Notes: generated by a model not told the origin, from the letters alone. A stretch of 64,000 bases of DNA from SZUA-309 sp965233675 (GCA_965233675.1 OZ247498.1:2480001-2544000); one strand, 5' to 3'. Positions 16,386 through 25,089 are shown, numbered from the stretch's first letter. Made by a program: numbers and translations.

Positions 16386-17843
16386 TCACCCGCCTCCCGT
16401 TACGAACCACATCCAGCCGAGGGTCACCGGTGGCGCCAGCAGACCGATCAGAAGTCCGCCAGCCATGAAATCTCCGGCTTCCAGCCTGCCTGTGCCGAGG
16501 GCGATGGCGTTCGGCGGGGTGGAAATCGGCAGACACATCGCGCAGGAAGCACAGAGCGCCATGGAAACTACAGCCGGCGCCTCGAATCCAGCGGCAAGCA
16601 CAACGGCGATCGGCGCCAGAACATTGGCCGCCGCCGTGTTGCTCATCAGGTTGGAGAGCAGCAGCGTGACATAGCAGATCAGCACCACCACCCACAGATC
16701 ACCCAGTCCCTCGAAAGGCAGCAGCGCCACCAGCCACTCGGCCAGCCCGGTATCACGAACCCCGTTGCCGAGCGCAAGTCCGCCTGCCAGCAACAGCAGA
16801 ATATCCCAGGGCAGCTGACGGACATCCCGATCCCGAAGGATACCCGTTGCGGTGAACACGGTGATCGGCAGAAAGGAAACGACAGCGCTCGGCAGCCCCG
16901 TCCACTCTCCTGTCATCCAGAGTCCCACGGTTGCGGCTATGGTGCCGATGGCCACCGTGCGCTGCCAGCGGGGCGGCCCTTCCCCGTCTTCCAGCGGGTT
17001 GAACGCCGGCAGCACCGGGATCCCGACTCTCAGGGGATAGCGCAGGTACAGATAGATCCAGCAGACGGCAAACAGCACCAGGGCCGGTGGCAGACCGTAT
17101 CCCATCCAGGTGAGAAATCCGACCTCCTGGCCAGGTACGGCCGCCAGCGTACCGGCAGCGATGGCATTCGGCGGACTGCCGATCAGAGTGGCCATTCCAC
17201 CCATATTGGCAGCAAACGGGACACCAAGAAGGAGCGCCTTACCGTAAGGTTGGCCGGCCGGAAGTGCCGCCACGACCGGCGCCGTGATTGCCAGCATCAT
17301 GGCGGTGGTCGCGGTGTTGGACATGAACATGGAGAACGTCAGGGCACCGGTCATGATGCCGAACAGCAGACGGGCCGGACTCCCCTGCACCCGCCGAAGC
17401 AGGCGCCTGGCCAGAGAGAGATCGAGGCCTGTGCGAGCCGCGGCGGCACTCAGGACGAAGCCGCCAAAGAACAGCCAGATCAGCGGATGCCCCAGCACGA
17501 CCACGTAGGTCTCCCAGTCGCCCGCAGCCTCACCGGCAGAGTCCTTGGGATCACCCAGCAGCAGAATCTGCAGAGCAATCACCAGAATGCCCACCGCATA
17601 GGCCGGGATGATCTCGAACAGCCACAGTCCGGCGGCCAGGAGCAGGATGAAGAGCATCCGGGCCGGGGCAGCGCCCAGACCATCCACTAGCGCCAGCCAG
17701 GCGACCACGCCAGCGCCGGCAAGCACAAGCAGGAAGCGGGTGACCGCACCCAGCGGACGAACCCGATGTCGGCTGAGCACTTTGCGGGCGTCGCGGCGCG
17801 AATCACCGGCAATCGAATGGGGCGCGGGATCAGCCACTGGCAC
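16386..17843 (-). CDS. SLC13/DASS-family sodium:anion symporter
   Basis: A 485-residue membrane protein with about 11-12 helices and two inverted halves. The sodium- and substrate-binding hairpin motifs of the divalent-anion/Na+ symporter family appear twice: MSNTATTAMMLAI in the first half and LMSNTAAANVLAPIAV in the second, with IGSPPNAIAAGTLAAVPG and ISTPPNAIALGTG as the matching P-loops. Family members carry dicarboxylates, citrate or sulfate into the cell. Which anion cannot be told. The start is a GTG at 17843, with a second GTG two codons on that has the better Shine-Dalgarno. Confidence 0.88.
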   Translation of the reverse strand: MPVADPAPHSIAGDSRRDARKVLSRHRVRPLGAVTRFLLVLAGAGVVAWLALVDGLGAAPARMLFILLLAAGLWLFEIIPAYAVGILVIALQILLLGDPKDSAGEAAGDWETYVVVLGHPLIWLFFGGFVLSAAAARTGLDLSLARRLLRRVQGSPARLLFGIMTGALTFSMFMSNTATTAMMLAITAPVVAALPAGQPYGKALLLGVPFAANMGGMATLIGSPPNAIAAGTLAAVPGQEVGFLTWMGYGLPPALVLFAVCWIYLYLRYPLRVGIPVLPAFNPLEDGEGPPRWQRTVAIGTIAATVGLWMTGEWTGLPSAVVSFLPITVFTATGILRDRDVRQLPWDILLLLAGGLALGNGVRDTGLAEWLVALLPFEGLGDLWVVVLICYVTLLLSNLMSNTAAANVLAPIAVVLAAGFEAPAVVSMALCASCAMCLPISTPPNAIALGTGRLEAGDFMAGGLLIGLLAPPVTLGWMWFVTGGG

Positions 17844-17983
17844 TCCGAACTGGCACGCTTTCAGTCTCCCTCAATCATGAGCACTCTGTATGACATCGTC
17901 CATCTGTGACGCAGCGCACACTTATGGCGGCCTACATTGCTACGCTCGCCAGGACTCAACTTGACACCGTTAGAGGTGAAGTC

Positions 17984-18211
17984 GTGAGCGAACATAAAAA
18001 ACGACAATCGGATCCGGATCAGACCAGAGAGTATGCCCGCACCCGGCCGCGCGTCTTCGATCATGGTGGCGACTGGTACTTTTCCTCACGGGAAGGCGAC
18101 ATGGGCCCGTTCGAGACCCAGGGCGAAGCAACGGAACAACTCGATGCTTACGTGATGCTGATCGATCTCAAAGAAGAAAACGAACGGCCCGTCACACCGG
18201 ATATGGATTGA
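17984..18211 (+). CDS. Small conserved protein (DUF6316-like)
   Basis: Seventy-five residues from a GTG at 17984, chosen because GAGGTGA lies six bases ahead. An upstream in-frame ATG at 17906 adds an implausible extension. The core motif RPRVFDHGGDWYFSSREGDMGPFETQGEATEQLDAY is given here by position: residues about 21-55 contain WYF-x-x-REG-x-x-GPF. That pattern is shared by a family of small gammaproteobacterial proteins of unknown role (DUF6316 as I recall). It is soluble, acidic and has no catalytic signature. Confidence 0.62.
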   Translation: MSEHKKRQSDPDQTREYARTRPRVFDHGGDWYFSSREGDMGPFETQGEATEQLDAYVMLIDLKEENERPVTPDMD

Positions 18212-18233
18212 GCGGAAAGGTCCGACCGCGGGA

Positions 18234-19865
18234 TCAGCCCACAGCTCCCGCATCCATGAACGGACCATCCACGCACAGTCGCCGCCCATCCGGCGCCGCA
18301 CAGGCACCACAGACCCCCACGCCACACTTGGTCAGATAGTCGATGGCACTGAAGATCTGCCCGTCGCCACAGTACTTTCGCTGTACGGCGATGGCCGCAT
18401 GGACCATGGGCTCCGGGCCGCAGTTATAGAAACGCAGACTTTCGAGCTCGTCCGCGGGCAGCGCGGCCAGATAGGCATCGAGCAGATCGGTCACCAGACC
18501 TTTGAATCCTTCCGAGCCGTCATCGGTCGCGACATGGGTATTGGCGATCGCCTTTGCCTCATCCAGGTAGTAGAGGCGTTCTGCCGATCTCGCGCCGACG
18601 AACAGTTCGGCGCCACCGAAGTCCCGCACCAGTTGATAGACCGCTGCGAGTCCCGTGCCCCCCGCCACCGCCACCAGACGCGTTCCCGGCGTCGGCCGCA
18701 CGGCCTGGCCGTGGGGACCGCGCACATACGCCCGGGTACCGGGTGCAAGGTTCATCATCTTCGACGTGAATTCACCCACATTGATCACCACCAGAGAGAA
18801 GGGGTCGTCCGTGAGTGCTGAAAACGGTTTTTCGCCGATCCCCGGTACCCAGAGAAAGATGAACTCACCGGGCTGAATCGCGATCGCCCGGTCAAAGCGG
18901 AGAATGCAGATGTCCTCGCAGACCCGGATGTTTTCCACCAGTTCAACCGGGTCGAAATCCATGTCTACGTCGTAGCGCACGAGCGATCCGGCGGCGGCAT
19001 CAGGCGCGCCGTTCAGTTCCGCATCCAGTACCTGAAAATAGGACTCGATCTCCGGCGTGGTGAGCCCGGTCAGTGCGGAACCGATCCCGACGATGGACGC
19101 ACCCGCGTCCCGGTATGCGCGTACGTCGTCCGCCGAACTCGCGCCACCACAGCCGATGATGGGAACGTCAGTGCGCGCGGCAATTTCCCGCACGCATTTG
19201 AGTCCGATCGGCAATACGCCCTTTCCGGACATGCCACCGAGCTCGTTCGAAAGAACCGGCGAACCATGTGCCGTGTAGTACCCGGGGCCCACCGTATTGA
19301 TCGCACAGAGCGCATCTGCCCCACCAGCCACCGCCGCCTCGGCGATCTCACCGATGTTCTCTGCGTTGGGCGTGAGCTTGGGTACGACGGGAATATCCAC
19401 CGCGTCCTTCACCGCGGCTGTGATGTCGCGGACCAGTTCCGGGTCCTGCCCCATGGCCATGCCATAGCCCTTGGCATGGGGACAGGAAAGGTTCAGTTCC
19501 AGGCCGTCGGAAAACGGTGCCAGCAGCCGGGCCACCTCCACAAACTCGTCGATGCTGCCGCCGAATATCGAGGTGAGCAGAAAACGATCCGCCGGCACCG
19601 CCAGCGCCGAAAAAAGCGCCGCTGATCGTTCAGCACCCGGATTGGTGAGTCCCACGGCATTGACGAAGCAGCCCGGCGCATACTGGCTGTAGACCGGCTC
19701 CCGGTAACCGGGGCGCGGCTCCGGACCGATGCTTTTGGTGGTCATCACGCCGATCTCGGGCACATGCCGGAACAGGTAATCGATAATGGGTACGGCCGTG
19801 GCGACGATGCCGGATGGAATGGTGTAGGCGCCGGAGATGCGCTTACCGAGGAACTCAATGCTCAA
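18234..19865 (-). CDS. Dihydroorotate dehydrogenase-like/PyrK-like fusion protein
   Basis: Residues 1 to about 305 form a class 1B-type PyrD TIM barrel binding FMN: GLTNPGAE, LNLSCPHAKGYG (catalytic Cys), VPKLTPN, GGMSGKGV and GCGGASSADDV. Residues about 310-543 form a PyrK-like electron-transfer unit, with a ferredoxin-reductase FAD part, an NAD-binding GGTGLAAVYQL, and a 2Fe-2S site KCGVGVCGACAAPDGRRLC with four cysteines. In most organisms these are two genes. The fusion would pass electrons between NAD and the FMN barrel. It could make or break dihydroorotate, or act on another dihydropyrimidine-like ring. It follows the MoaD and molybdenum hydroxylase genes on the same strand. Confidence 0.85.
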   Translation of the reverse strand: MSIEFLGKRISGAYTIPSGIVATAVPIIDYLFRHVPEIGVMTTKSIGPEPRPGYREPVYSQYAPGCFVNAVGLTNPGAERSAALFSALAVPADRFLLTSIFGGSIDEFVEVARLLAPFSDGLELNLSCPHAKGYGMAMGQDPELVRDITAAVKDAVDIPVVPKLTPNAENIGEIAEAAVAGGADALCAINTVGPGYYTAHGSPVLSNELGGMSGKGVLPIGLKCVREIAARTDVPIIGCGGASSADDVRAYRDAGASIVGIGSALTGLTTPEIESYFQVLDAELNGAPDAAAGSLVRYDVDMDFDPVELVENIRVCEDICILRFDRAIAIQPGEFIFLWVPGIGEKPFSALTDDPFSLVVINVGEFTSKMMNLAPGTRAYVRGPHGQAVRPTPGTRLVAVAGGTGLAAVYQLVRDFGGAELFVGARSAERLYYLDEAKAIANTHVATDDGSEGFKGLVTDLLDAYLAALPADELESLRFYNCGPEPMVHAAIAVQRKYCGDGQIFSAIDYLTKCGVGVCGACAAPDGRRLCVDGPFMDAGAVG

Positions 19866-19945
19866 AGACGGGCGGCCCCTGGTGGTTGCTCTGGGTGCGG
19901 GATTCTATCCTCTGGGCGGCCGGGCAGCCATCCGCAAACGCGCTT

Positions 19946-20191
19946 TCAGCCGCCCTGAAGTCGGGGCAACAGGAAAACTTCCGCATCGGGTGGAATGTTC
20001 AGATCGCGCATATCCCGGTAGATCTCGCCGTTGATGGACACCGCCACCCCATCATCGTAGTGGCGTTCCATGTCCGGATAACGCTCGAGCAGCAGGCGCA
20101 GGAGTTCGCGTACGGTAGCTGCTTCGATCTCCACCGAAGCAGCACCACCCGCCGCGTCTCGAAAGCCGCTGGACAGGCTGACGGTCAACAT
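19946..20191 (-). CDS. MoaD/ThiS-family sulfur carrier protein
   Basis: An 81-residue ubiquitin-fold protein: beta start LTVSLSSGFRD, helix TVRELLRLLLERYP, VAVSINGEIY, and the C-terminal PDAEVFLLPRLQGG that ends exactly in the Gly-Gly needed for adenylation and thiocarboxylation. It sits 21 bp behind the molybdenum-subunit gene, so a role in molybdopterin synthesis (as MoaD) is plausible. No MoaE or MoeB is in the window. It may be a dedicated or duplicate carrier for this hydroxylase. Confidence 0.8.
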   Translation of the reverse strand: MLTVSLSSGFRDAAGGAASVEIEAATVRELLRLLLERYPDMERHYDDGVAVSINGEIYRDMRDLNIPPDAEVFLLPRLQGG

Positions 20192-20212
20192 CGGCCGTCA
20201 GCCGGATTCCCG

Positions 20213-22456
20213 CTAGGCACCATTCGCGTCCCGGATCGCCTTGAGAATTCGCGGCGGCGACATCGGTGTGTGATCGAGTCGCACCCCCACGGCGTTCGAG
20301 ACCGCGCCGGCTATCGCCGCCAGCGGCGGTACGATGGAGGTTTCCCCCACCCCTCGAATGCCGTAGGGATGGTTCGGGTTCGGGATCTCGAGAATCTTCG
20401 TGTCGATGAACGGCAGATCCGAGCAGACGGGAATCCGGTAGTCGAGGAAGCTGGGGTTCTTCAACCGACCATCCTCGCCGTACACGTACTCCTCGTTCAG
20501 CGCCCAGCCGATGCCCTGGGCAGCCGCCCCCTGGAACTGACCCTCCACGTAATCCGGGTGGATGGCCTTGCCCGCATCCTGCACCACCGTGTAACGCAGC
20601 ACTTTCGTCTTGCCGGTTTCCGGATCTACTTCCACATCGCAGATATGGCTGGCGAAAGAAACGCCGGCACCATCCGCCACCACCTCGTTGTGGCCGGCAA
20701 TGGGGCCCCCTGTCTGCGGCGATTTCCTGGCAATCTCGGCCAGGGTCAGTGGCGCCAGATTGCTGTGTTCGATCCCCTTGGCATGGGCCGCGCCATCCTT
20801 CCACTCGATGTCTTCCACATCGACTTCCATCATCAGTGCGGCGCGCTGTTTGAGCACCTCGACGGCTGCCCGGGCAGCGAAGATGGTTGCCATCCCGGAG
20901 GAGAACGTGCCCCGGCTGCCTTCGGTGGTGTCGTTGTGGCCCAGCGAGGAAGTATCGCCGACGTTGACCTTGACCTTCTCATAGGGGATGCCGAGTTCTT
21001 CGGCCGCGATCAGCGCCATGGAAGCCCTGGCGCCACCAACATCTATGGTCCCCATGGTCAGATTGACCGAGCCGTCCACACCGATGTTCAGATCGGTGCA
21101 GGTCTGCCCCCCGAAGTTGAACCAGAAGCCACAGGCCATGCCCCGCCCCTGGTTTTTTCCGAGCCTGGCCTTCATATGCGGATGATCCTTCACCGCCCGG
21201 AGCGTGGCCTCGATACCGATGGGTCCGTAGGTGGGACCGTAGGCGGCCTTCGAGCCTTCCTTCGCAACGTTCTTCAAACGCAGGTCCACCGGATCCATGC
21301 CGATTTCCGCGGCCACGAGATCCAGGGTGCTTTCCACCGCGAACGCGGCCATGGGCGCGGACGGCGCCCGATAGGCGGCCACTTTCGGTCGATTCACCAG
21401 CACGTCGTAGGCCACCGCCTGCACATTGGGCAGGTCGTAACAGGCCCAGGCGGTCATCCCACCGAGCATGCCCCAGGGGCCCGGGAACGGGCCATCCTGA
21501 TAGCGCAGCGTGGCAAGTCCAGCGGTGATGGTGCCATCCCGCTTCGCACCGATCTTCACATCCATGGAGGTGGAGCAGGTGGGACCGGAGCCCATGAATA
21601 CCTCGTCCCGAGGCATCACCAGCTTCACCGGGCGGTTGGCCTTTCTGGACAGGGCCAGAGCCAGCGGTTCCATCCAGACGTGGGTCTTACCACCGAAGCC
21701 GCCACCGATCTCCGAGGACGTCACCTTGAGCTTGGCGATATCCATGCCGAGCAGTTCGGCGCAGACCGAACGGAAGGTGAAATGACCCTGAGTGGTCACC
21801 CACAGTTCCCCATCGCCATCCGGACCCACGCTCGCGAGGCAGGCGTGCGGCTCGATGTAACCCTGGTGAGTCTGCTCGGTCTTGTAGCTCTTCTCGATGA
21901 TCACATCCGCTTCGGCGAAGCCGGCATCCACATCCCCGTGACCGAACTGGGAAACATTGACGATGTTCGAAGGCTTGCCTTCATGCTCCACACCCGGCTG
22001 AACGATGGGTGCATCGTCCGCCATGGCCGCATCCACATCCGTGACGTGCGGGAGCGTCTTGTATTCCACTTTGATGGCCTTGAGCGCCTTGCGGGCCGTC
22101 GGCTCGTCCACAGCAGCGACGGCAGCCACCGCGTGACCGTGATAGAGCGCGGTGCCGCGCGCCATACAGTTCACCAGAATGTCGAAGTTGGGGCCACGAC
22201 CGCCGGTCAGGTCCGGCAGGTCGTCGCAGGTGATGACGGCCTTTACGCCCTTCATCTTCTCCGCCCGACTGGTATCGATTTTTTTGATCTTCGCATGGGC
22301 ATGGGGCGAGCGGAGAATCCGTCCGACCAGTTGCCCCGGGGCAAACGCATCCGCGCCATAGCGCGCCCGACCCGTAACCTTGTCGACCCCATCCGGACGC
22401 CGGACCCGCGAGCCGATGACCTTGAATTCCTGATCCGTATAACTCTGCTCTGCCAT
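20213..22456 (-). CDS. Molybdenum hydroxylase large subunit (xanthine dehydrogenase/CoxL family)
   Basis: The start at 22456 gives 747 residues (MAEQSYTDQEFKVIGSRVRR). A longer open frame upstream overlaps the 2Fe-2S gene and is rejected. Motifs in order are the N-terminal VTGRARYGADA, the molybdopterin loop EIGGGFGGKTHVWME, AYRAPSAPMAAFAVES at the position of the CoxL active-site loop, and GVGETSIVPPLAAIAGA, where the Glu is the catalytic base of the family. The loop differs from both the CO dehydrogenase form I signature (AYRCSFR) and the form II signature (AYRGAGR), so the substrate is probably an N-heterocycle or an aldehyde rather than CO. It forms a heterotrimer with the next two proteins. 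Confidence 0.9.
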   Translation of the reverse strand: MAEQSYTDQEFKVIGSRVRRPDGVDKVTGRARYGADAFAPGQLVGRILRSPHAHAKIKKIDTSRAEKMKGVKAVITCDDLPDLTGGRGPNFDILVNCMARGTALYHGHAVAAVAAVDEPTARKALKAIKVEYKTLPHVTDVDAAMADDAPIVQPGVEHEGKPSNIVNVSQFGHGDVDAGFAEADVIIEKSYKTEQTHQGYIEPHACLASVGPDGDGELWVTTQGHFTFRSVCAELLGMDIAKLKVTSSEIGGGFGGKTHVWMEPLALALSRKANRPVKLVMPRDEVFMGSGPTCSTSMDVKIGAKRDGTITAGLATLRYQDGPFPGPWGMLGGMTAWACYDLPNVQAVAYDVLVNRPKVAAYRAPSAPMAAFAVESTLDLVAAEIGMDPVDLRLKNVAKEGSKAAYGPTYGPIGIEATLRAVKDHPHMKARLGKNQGRGMACGFWFNFGGQTCTDLNIGVDGSVNLTMGTIDVGGARASMALIAAEELGIPYEKVKVNVGDTSSLGHNDTTEGSRGTFSSGMATIFAARAAVEVLKQRAALMMEVDVEDIEWKDGAAHAKGIEHSNLAPLTLAEIARKSPQTGGPIAGHNEVVADGAGVSFASHICDVEVDPETGKTKVLRYTVVQDAGKAIHPDYVEGQFQGAAAQGIGWALNEEYVYGEDGRLKNPSFLDYRIPVCSDLPFIDTKILEIPNPNHPYGIRGVGETSIVPPLAAIAGAVSNAVGVRLDHTPMSPPRILKAIRDANGA

Positions 22457-22469
22457 TCGCCCGTCCTCC

Positions 22470-23015
22470 TCAGCTCTTCCGGCCGGCTTTTTTGCGGCCA
22501 CTCTTCGCCGCGCCATTTTTTGCGGCACCTTTTTTTGCGGCACCTTTGCGAAGCTCCTTGCCGGCCGCGTCCACCGCCCGAACGATTTTGTCGTATCCCG
22601 TGCAGCGGCACAGGTTGCCGGCCAGGGCGTAGCGGATTTCCTCCTCGGTGGGATCCGGGTTTTCATCCAGCAACGCCTTGGCCGCCACCAGGAATCCCGG
22701 TGTGCAGATACCGCACTGCAGGGCGGCATGCTCGAGAAACTTGTCCTGCAGCGGATGCAGCTTGTTTCCGTCTGCCAGACCTTCCACGGTGGCAACCTTT
22801 CTGCCTTCCACCTCGGCACCGAGCACCAGGCAAGAACACATGAGCTGACCATCCACGATCACACTGCAGGCACCACAGTCGCCGGTGCCGCAGCCTTCTT
22901 TGGCGCCGGTGAGGCCGAGCCGATTGCGGAGCACCTCCAGCAGCGTCTCACCGGGATGGCAGACGAACTCCTCCACATCACCGTTTACGGTGGTCGATAC
23001 CTGTACGCCGCTCAT
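22470..23015 (-). CDS. Molybdenum hydroxylase 2Fe-2S subunit with Lys/Ala-rich tail
   Basis: The protein has two 2Fe-2S clusters of the CoxS type. The plant-ferredoxin-like site is GCGTGDCGACSV with a distal cysteine in CSCLVLG. The helical site is CGICTPGF plus GNLCRCTGYDKI. The catalytic part ends near residue 150. It is followed by about 25 residues made almost wholly of Lys, Ala, Gly and Arg, with repeats of GAAK, which is absent from standard family members (about 155-165 residues). The start overlaps the end of the FAD subunit gene (ATGA-type), and the Mo subunit follows after 13 bp, indicating one transcript. Confidence 0.92.
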   Translation of the reverse strand: MSGVQVSTTVNGDVEEFVCHPGETLLEVLRNRLGLTGAKEGCGTGDCGACSVIVDGQLMCSCLVLGAEVEGRKVATVEGLADGNKLHPLQDKFLEHAALQCGICTPGFLVAAKALLDENPDPTEEEIRYALAGNLCRCTGYDKIVRAVDAAGKELRKGAAKKGAAKNGAAKSGRKKAGRKS

Positions 23016-23878
23016 TTCTTACCTCCCGCCCGTTCGTAGGCAATGTTTGCCGCTCGCCGGGCAAGCACCCCGGCCACTTCTGTTCGAAACTCGATGGTTC
23101 CGCGCATGTCGTCGATGGGCTTGCAGGCGGCCTCACAGGCCGACGCAAGTGCGGCCAGTGCTTCATCGTCGAGCTTGGTGCCGACGATCGCTTTCGCCGC
23201 GTCGTCCAGCAGCAGCACCGTGGGCGCCACCGCACCGAGTGCCACCCGCGCTTTCCTGATCACGCCCTTGCCATCGAGCGTCAGGTTCACGCCGGCACTC
23301 ACCACGGCGATATCCATCTCGGTGCGCGGAATGAAGCGAAGGTAGGCATCGCCGGATTTCGGCTGCTTTTTGGGCAGCGAAATGGATTCGATGATTTCGC
23401 CTTTCTTCAGCGAAGTTCTGCCCGGGCCCGTAGGAATCTTCTCAACTGCCACGGTGCGACGGCCATTCGGCCCCACCACGTTGGCCTTGGCGCCGGCAGC
23501 GACCATGGCCGGCACGCTGTCTGCGGCAGGCGAGGCATTACAGAGATTACCGGCCATGGTGGCCCGGCCCTGAATCTGATCGGAGCCGATCAGATTCGTC
23601 GCTTCAACCACACCCGGCCAGGCTTTTACGAGCGCTTTGTTCCTGCCCAGCCGCGCGCCTGAAACACTGGCGCCGATCTTGAAACCACCATTGCCCGTTT
23701 TCTTGATGTCTCTGGTCGCGTCGATGCGTTTGATGTCGACGATCAGATCGGGCTCGACGGCGCCGCTCTTCATCCTGACCAGTAAATCTGTGCCCCCGGC
23801 AAGAACCACGGCTTTGCCCTTGGCACCGGCCAGGAGCTTGGCCGCTTCTTTCGCGGACGATGGCGCTTCATATCGCAT
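23012..23878 (-). CDS. Molybdenum hydroxylase FAD subunit (CoxM family)
   Basis: First gene of the operon, 288 residues. Two FAD-binding motifs are clear: VLAGGTDLLVRMKSG (A-G-G-T) near residue 27 and the T-x-G-G-N-like RATMAGNLCNASPAADS near residue 105. The C-terminal CO_deh_flav domain contains a helical FRTEVAGVLARRAA. Like the Fe-S partner it is unusually rich in Lys and Ala for this genome. It transfers electrons from the Mo/Fe-S chain to NAD or a quinone. A 195-bp region separates it from the divergent SDR gene. That region holds a CCACCC/GGGTGG hairpin on the operon's side, but no riboswitch class was recognised there. Confidence 0.9.
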   Translation of the reverse strand: MRYEAPSSAKEAAKLLAGAKGKAVVLAGGTDLLVRMKSGAVEPDLIVDIKRIDATRDIKKTGNGGFKIGASVSGARLGRNKALVKAWPGVVEATNLIGSDQIQGRATMAGNLCNASPAADSVPAMVAAGAKANVVGPNGRRTVAVEKIPTGPGRTSLKKGEIIESISLPKKQPKSGDAYLRFIPRTEMDIAVVSAGVNLTLDGKGVIRKARVALGAVAPTVLLLDDAAKAIVGTKLDDEALAALASACEAACKPIDDMRGTIEFRTEVAGVLARRAANIAYERAGGKK

Positions 23879-24073
23879 ACGCGGATAGCCTCCCCAAATT
23901 GAATTCTGCAGTCGCAGAGGAACCCTGCAACCTTCCCCGCCACCCGCTCAGGGTGGAGCAAAGACTCTCACCCTTTTCCGTTCCGGGGTCAAGGTACACC
24001 CGTCGTCCGGTCCGGCTGTGCGCATCCCGGGGCGGCAGCAATGGTATATTTTCCTCATTAAAGGGAGGTTGAT

Positions 24074-24886
24074 ATGAATCCTGAAAATAAAGTCGCCGTA
24101 GTAACCGGCGCCGGTTCCGGTATCGGCAGAGCATTGGCGATTGGACTGGCAGCCGTCGGCGCCCGGGCCATCGTCTGCACCGACCTGAACGGCGACAACG
24201 CCGCCGAGACCGCAGGCATGATCGGTGCCTCTGCCACGACCACGGCCACGACCACGGCCACGGCGCAGACTCTGGATGTGGGTGATGAGGCAGCCATCGA
24301 AGCGCTGGTCGCGGAGACCGAGTCCCGCATCGGGCCGATCGACCTGTTCGTCTCCAACGCCGGCTACGGTCAGCGAGGGGGACTCGATCTGCCGACCGAA
24401 GACTGGATGCGGATGATGAACGTACACGTCTGGTCTCACCTTGCCGCCGCCAGAGCCGTGATCCCGGGCATGATCGAGCGCGGCGGGGGTTATCTGCTCA
24501 ACACCGCCTCTGCGGCCGGCCTGCTGACCCAGATCGACTCAGGCCCATATGCCGTCTCCAAGCATGCGGCCGTCACCTTTGCGGAATGGATCTCCATCAA
24601 CTATGGCGATCAGGGCATCGGCGTCTCGGTGCTCTGCCCCCAGGCCGTGCGCACCGCCATTCTCGGACCCGGCGCGCTGGAAAACCGGCCGAAGACCCAG
24701 GCCAGCCTGGATGGCGTTCTGGAACCCGAGGTGGTGGCCGATGCCTGCATCGAAGCGGTGCGCGAGGAACGTTTTCTCGTGCTGCCACACCCGGAGGTTG
24801 CCACCTACTTTCAGCGCAAGGCGAATGATTACGACCGGTGGCTGGGTGGGATGCGACGTTTCAGGGATCGGATTACCGGCGGCTGA
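24074..24886 (+). CDS. Short-chain dehydrogenase/reductase
   Basis: A classical SDR of 270 residues with TGAGSGIGRA cofactor loop, NAG in SNAGYG, catalytic Ser in NTASAAG, and YAVSKHA (YxxxK). The acidic residue after strand 2 (CTDLNG) favours NAD(H). A strong GGGAGG ribosome-binding site lies ahead of the ATG, and an AT-rich GGTATATTTT just upstream could be the -10 region. The helix between strands 2 and 3 holds a Thr/Ala insert (ATTTATTTATA) encoded by a short tandem repeat. It is probably an alcohol or hydroxysteroid/hydroxyacyl dehydrogenase, but the substrate is not determined. Confidence 0.88.
   Translation: MNPENKVAVVTGAGSGIGRALAIGLAAVGARAIVCTDLNGDNAAETAGMIGASATTTATTTATAQTLDVGDEAAIEALVAETESRIGPIDLFVSNAGYGQRGGLDLPTEDWMRMMNVHVWSHLAAARAVIPGMIERGGGYLLNTASAAGLLTQIDSGPYAVSKHAAVTFAEWISINYGDQGIGVSVLCPQAVRTAILGPGALENRPKTQASLDGVLEPEVVADACIEAVREERFLVLPHPEVATYFQRKANDYDRWLGGMRRFRDRITGG
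24233..24262 (+). repeat. 12-bp tandem repeat in SDR gene
   Basis: The unit GCCACGACCACG is present 2.5 times and encodes alternating Ala and Thr in a surface loop. Its length is a multiple of three, so copy changes would alter loop length without shifting the frame. Confidence 0.8.
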
Positions 24887-24941
24887 GCGCTGCCGGTCCA
24901 CCGGACCGGGCCAAAAAATACCTGGCCAAAACCTGGCCCCC

Positions 24942-24969
24942 AAAAAAAAGCCCCGCGTCGTGCAGGGCT
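24942..24969 (-). terminator. Rho-independent terminator (minus strand)
   Basis: Read on the minus strand, AGCCCUGC pairs with GCGGGGCU around ACGAC (8 bp, one G-U) and is followed at once by eight Us. It would end transcripts from the coiled-coil protein gene at 25090-25635, or a small RNA transcribed from 24970-25089. Confidence 0.75.
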
Positions 24970-24980
24970 CAATGGAATAA

Positions 24981-25003
24981 GGCGCCAGAGGGGAACTGGC
25001 GCC
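24981..25003 (-). other. Perfect 8-bp hairpin upstream of terminator
   Basis: GGCGCCAG and CTGGCGCC enclose a 7-nt loop, 11 bases before the terminator stem on the minus strand. The pair of hairpins looks like a structured 3' UTR or the end of a short non-coding RNA. Confidence 0.5.
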
Positions 25004-25089
25004 CTCGACGATGGTGCCGAGCCGGGATTTCAGGCGCGTGACGTTCGGATAACAGATCAGTGACACGAGGGTGACGGCCGTTCGCCGAT

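Noticed and set aside
19814..22843. A 1009-codon open frame on the plus strand
   Set aside because: It is antisense to the molybdenum hydroxylase subunit, whose motifs are unmistakable. The product is His/Arg/Gly-rich with no domain, the usual shadow frame in GC-rich DNA.
23879..24073. Possible molybdenum-cofactor riboswitch before the hydroxylase operon
   Set aside because: Only a short CCACCC/GGGTGG hairpin is present, and I could not find the conserved Moco blocks.
25007..25034. A tRNA-like 3' end (ending CGGCACCA) on the minus strand
   Set aside because: No T-loop TTCRA sequence and no matching acceptor, D or anticodon arms could be found upstream.
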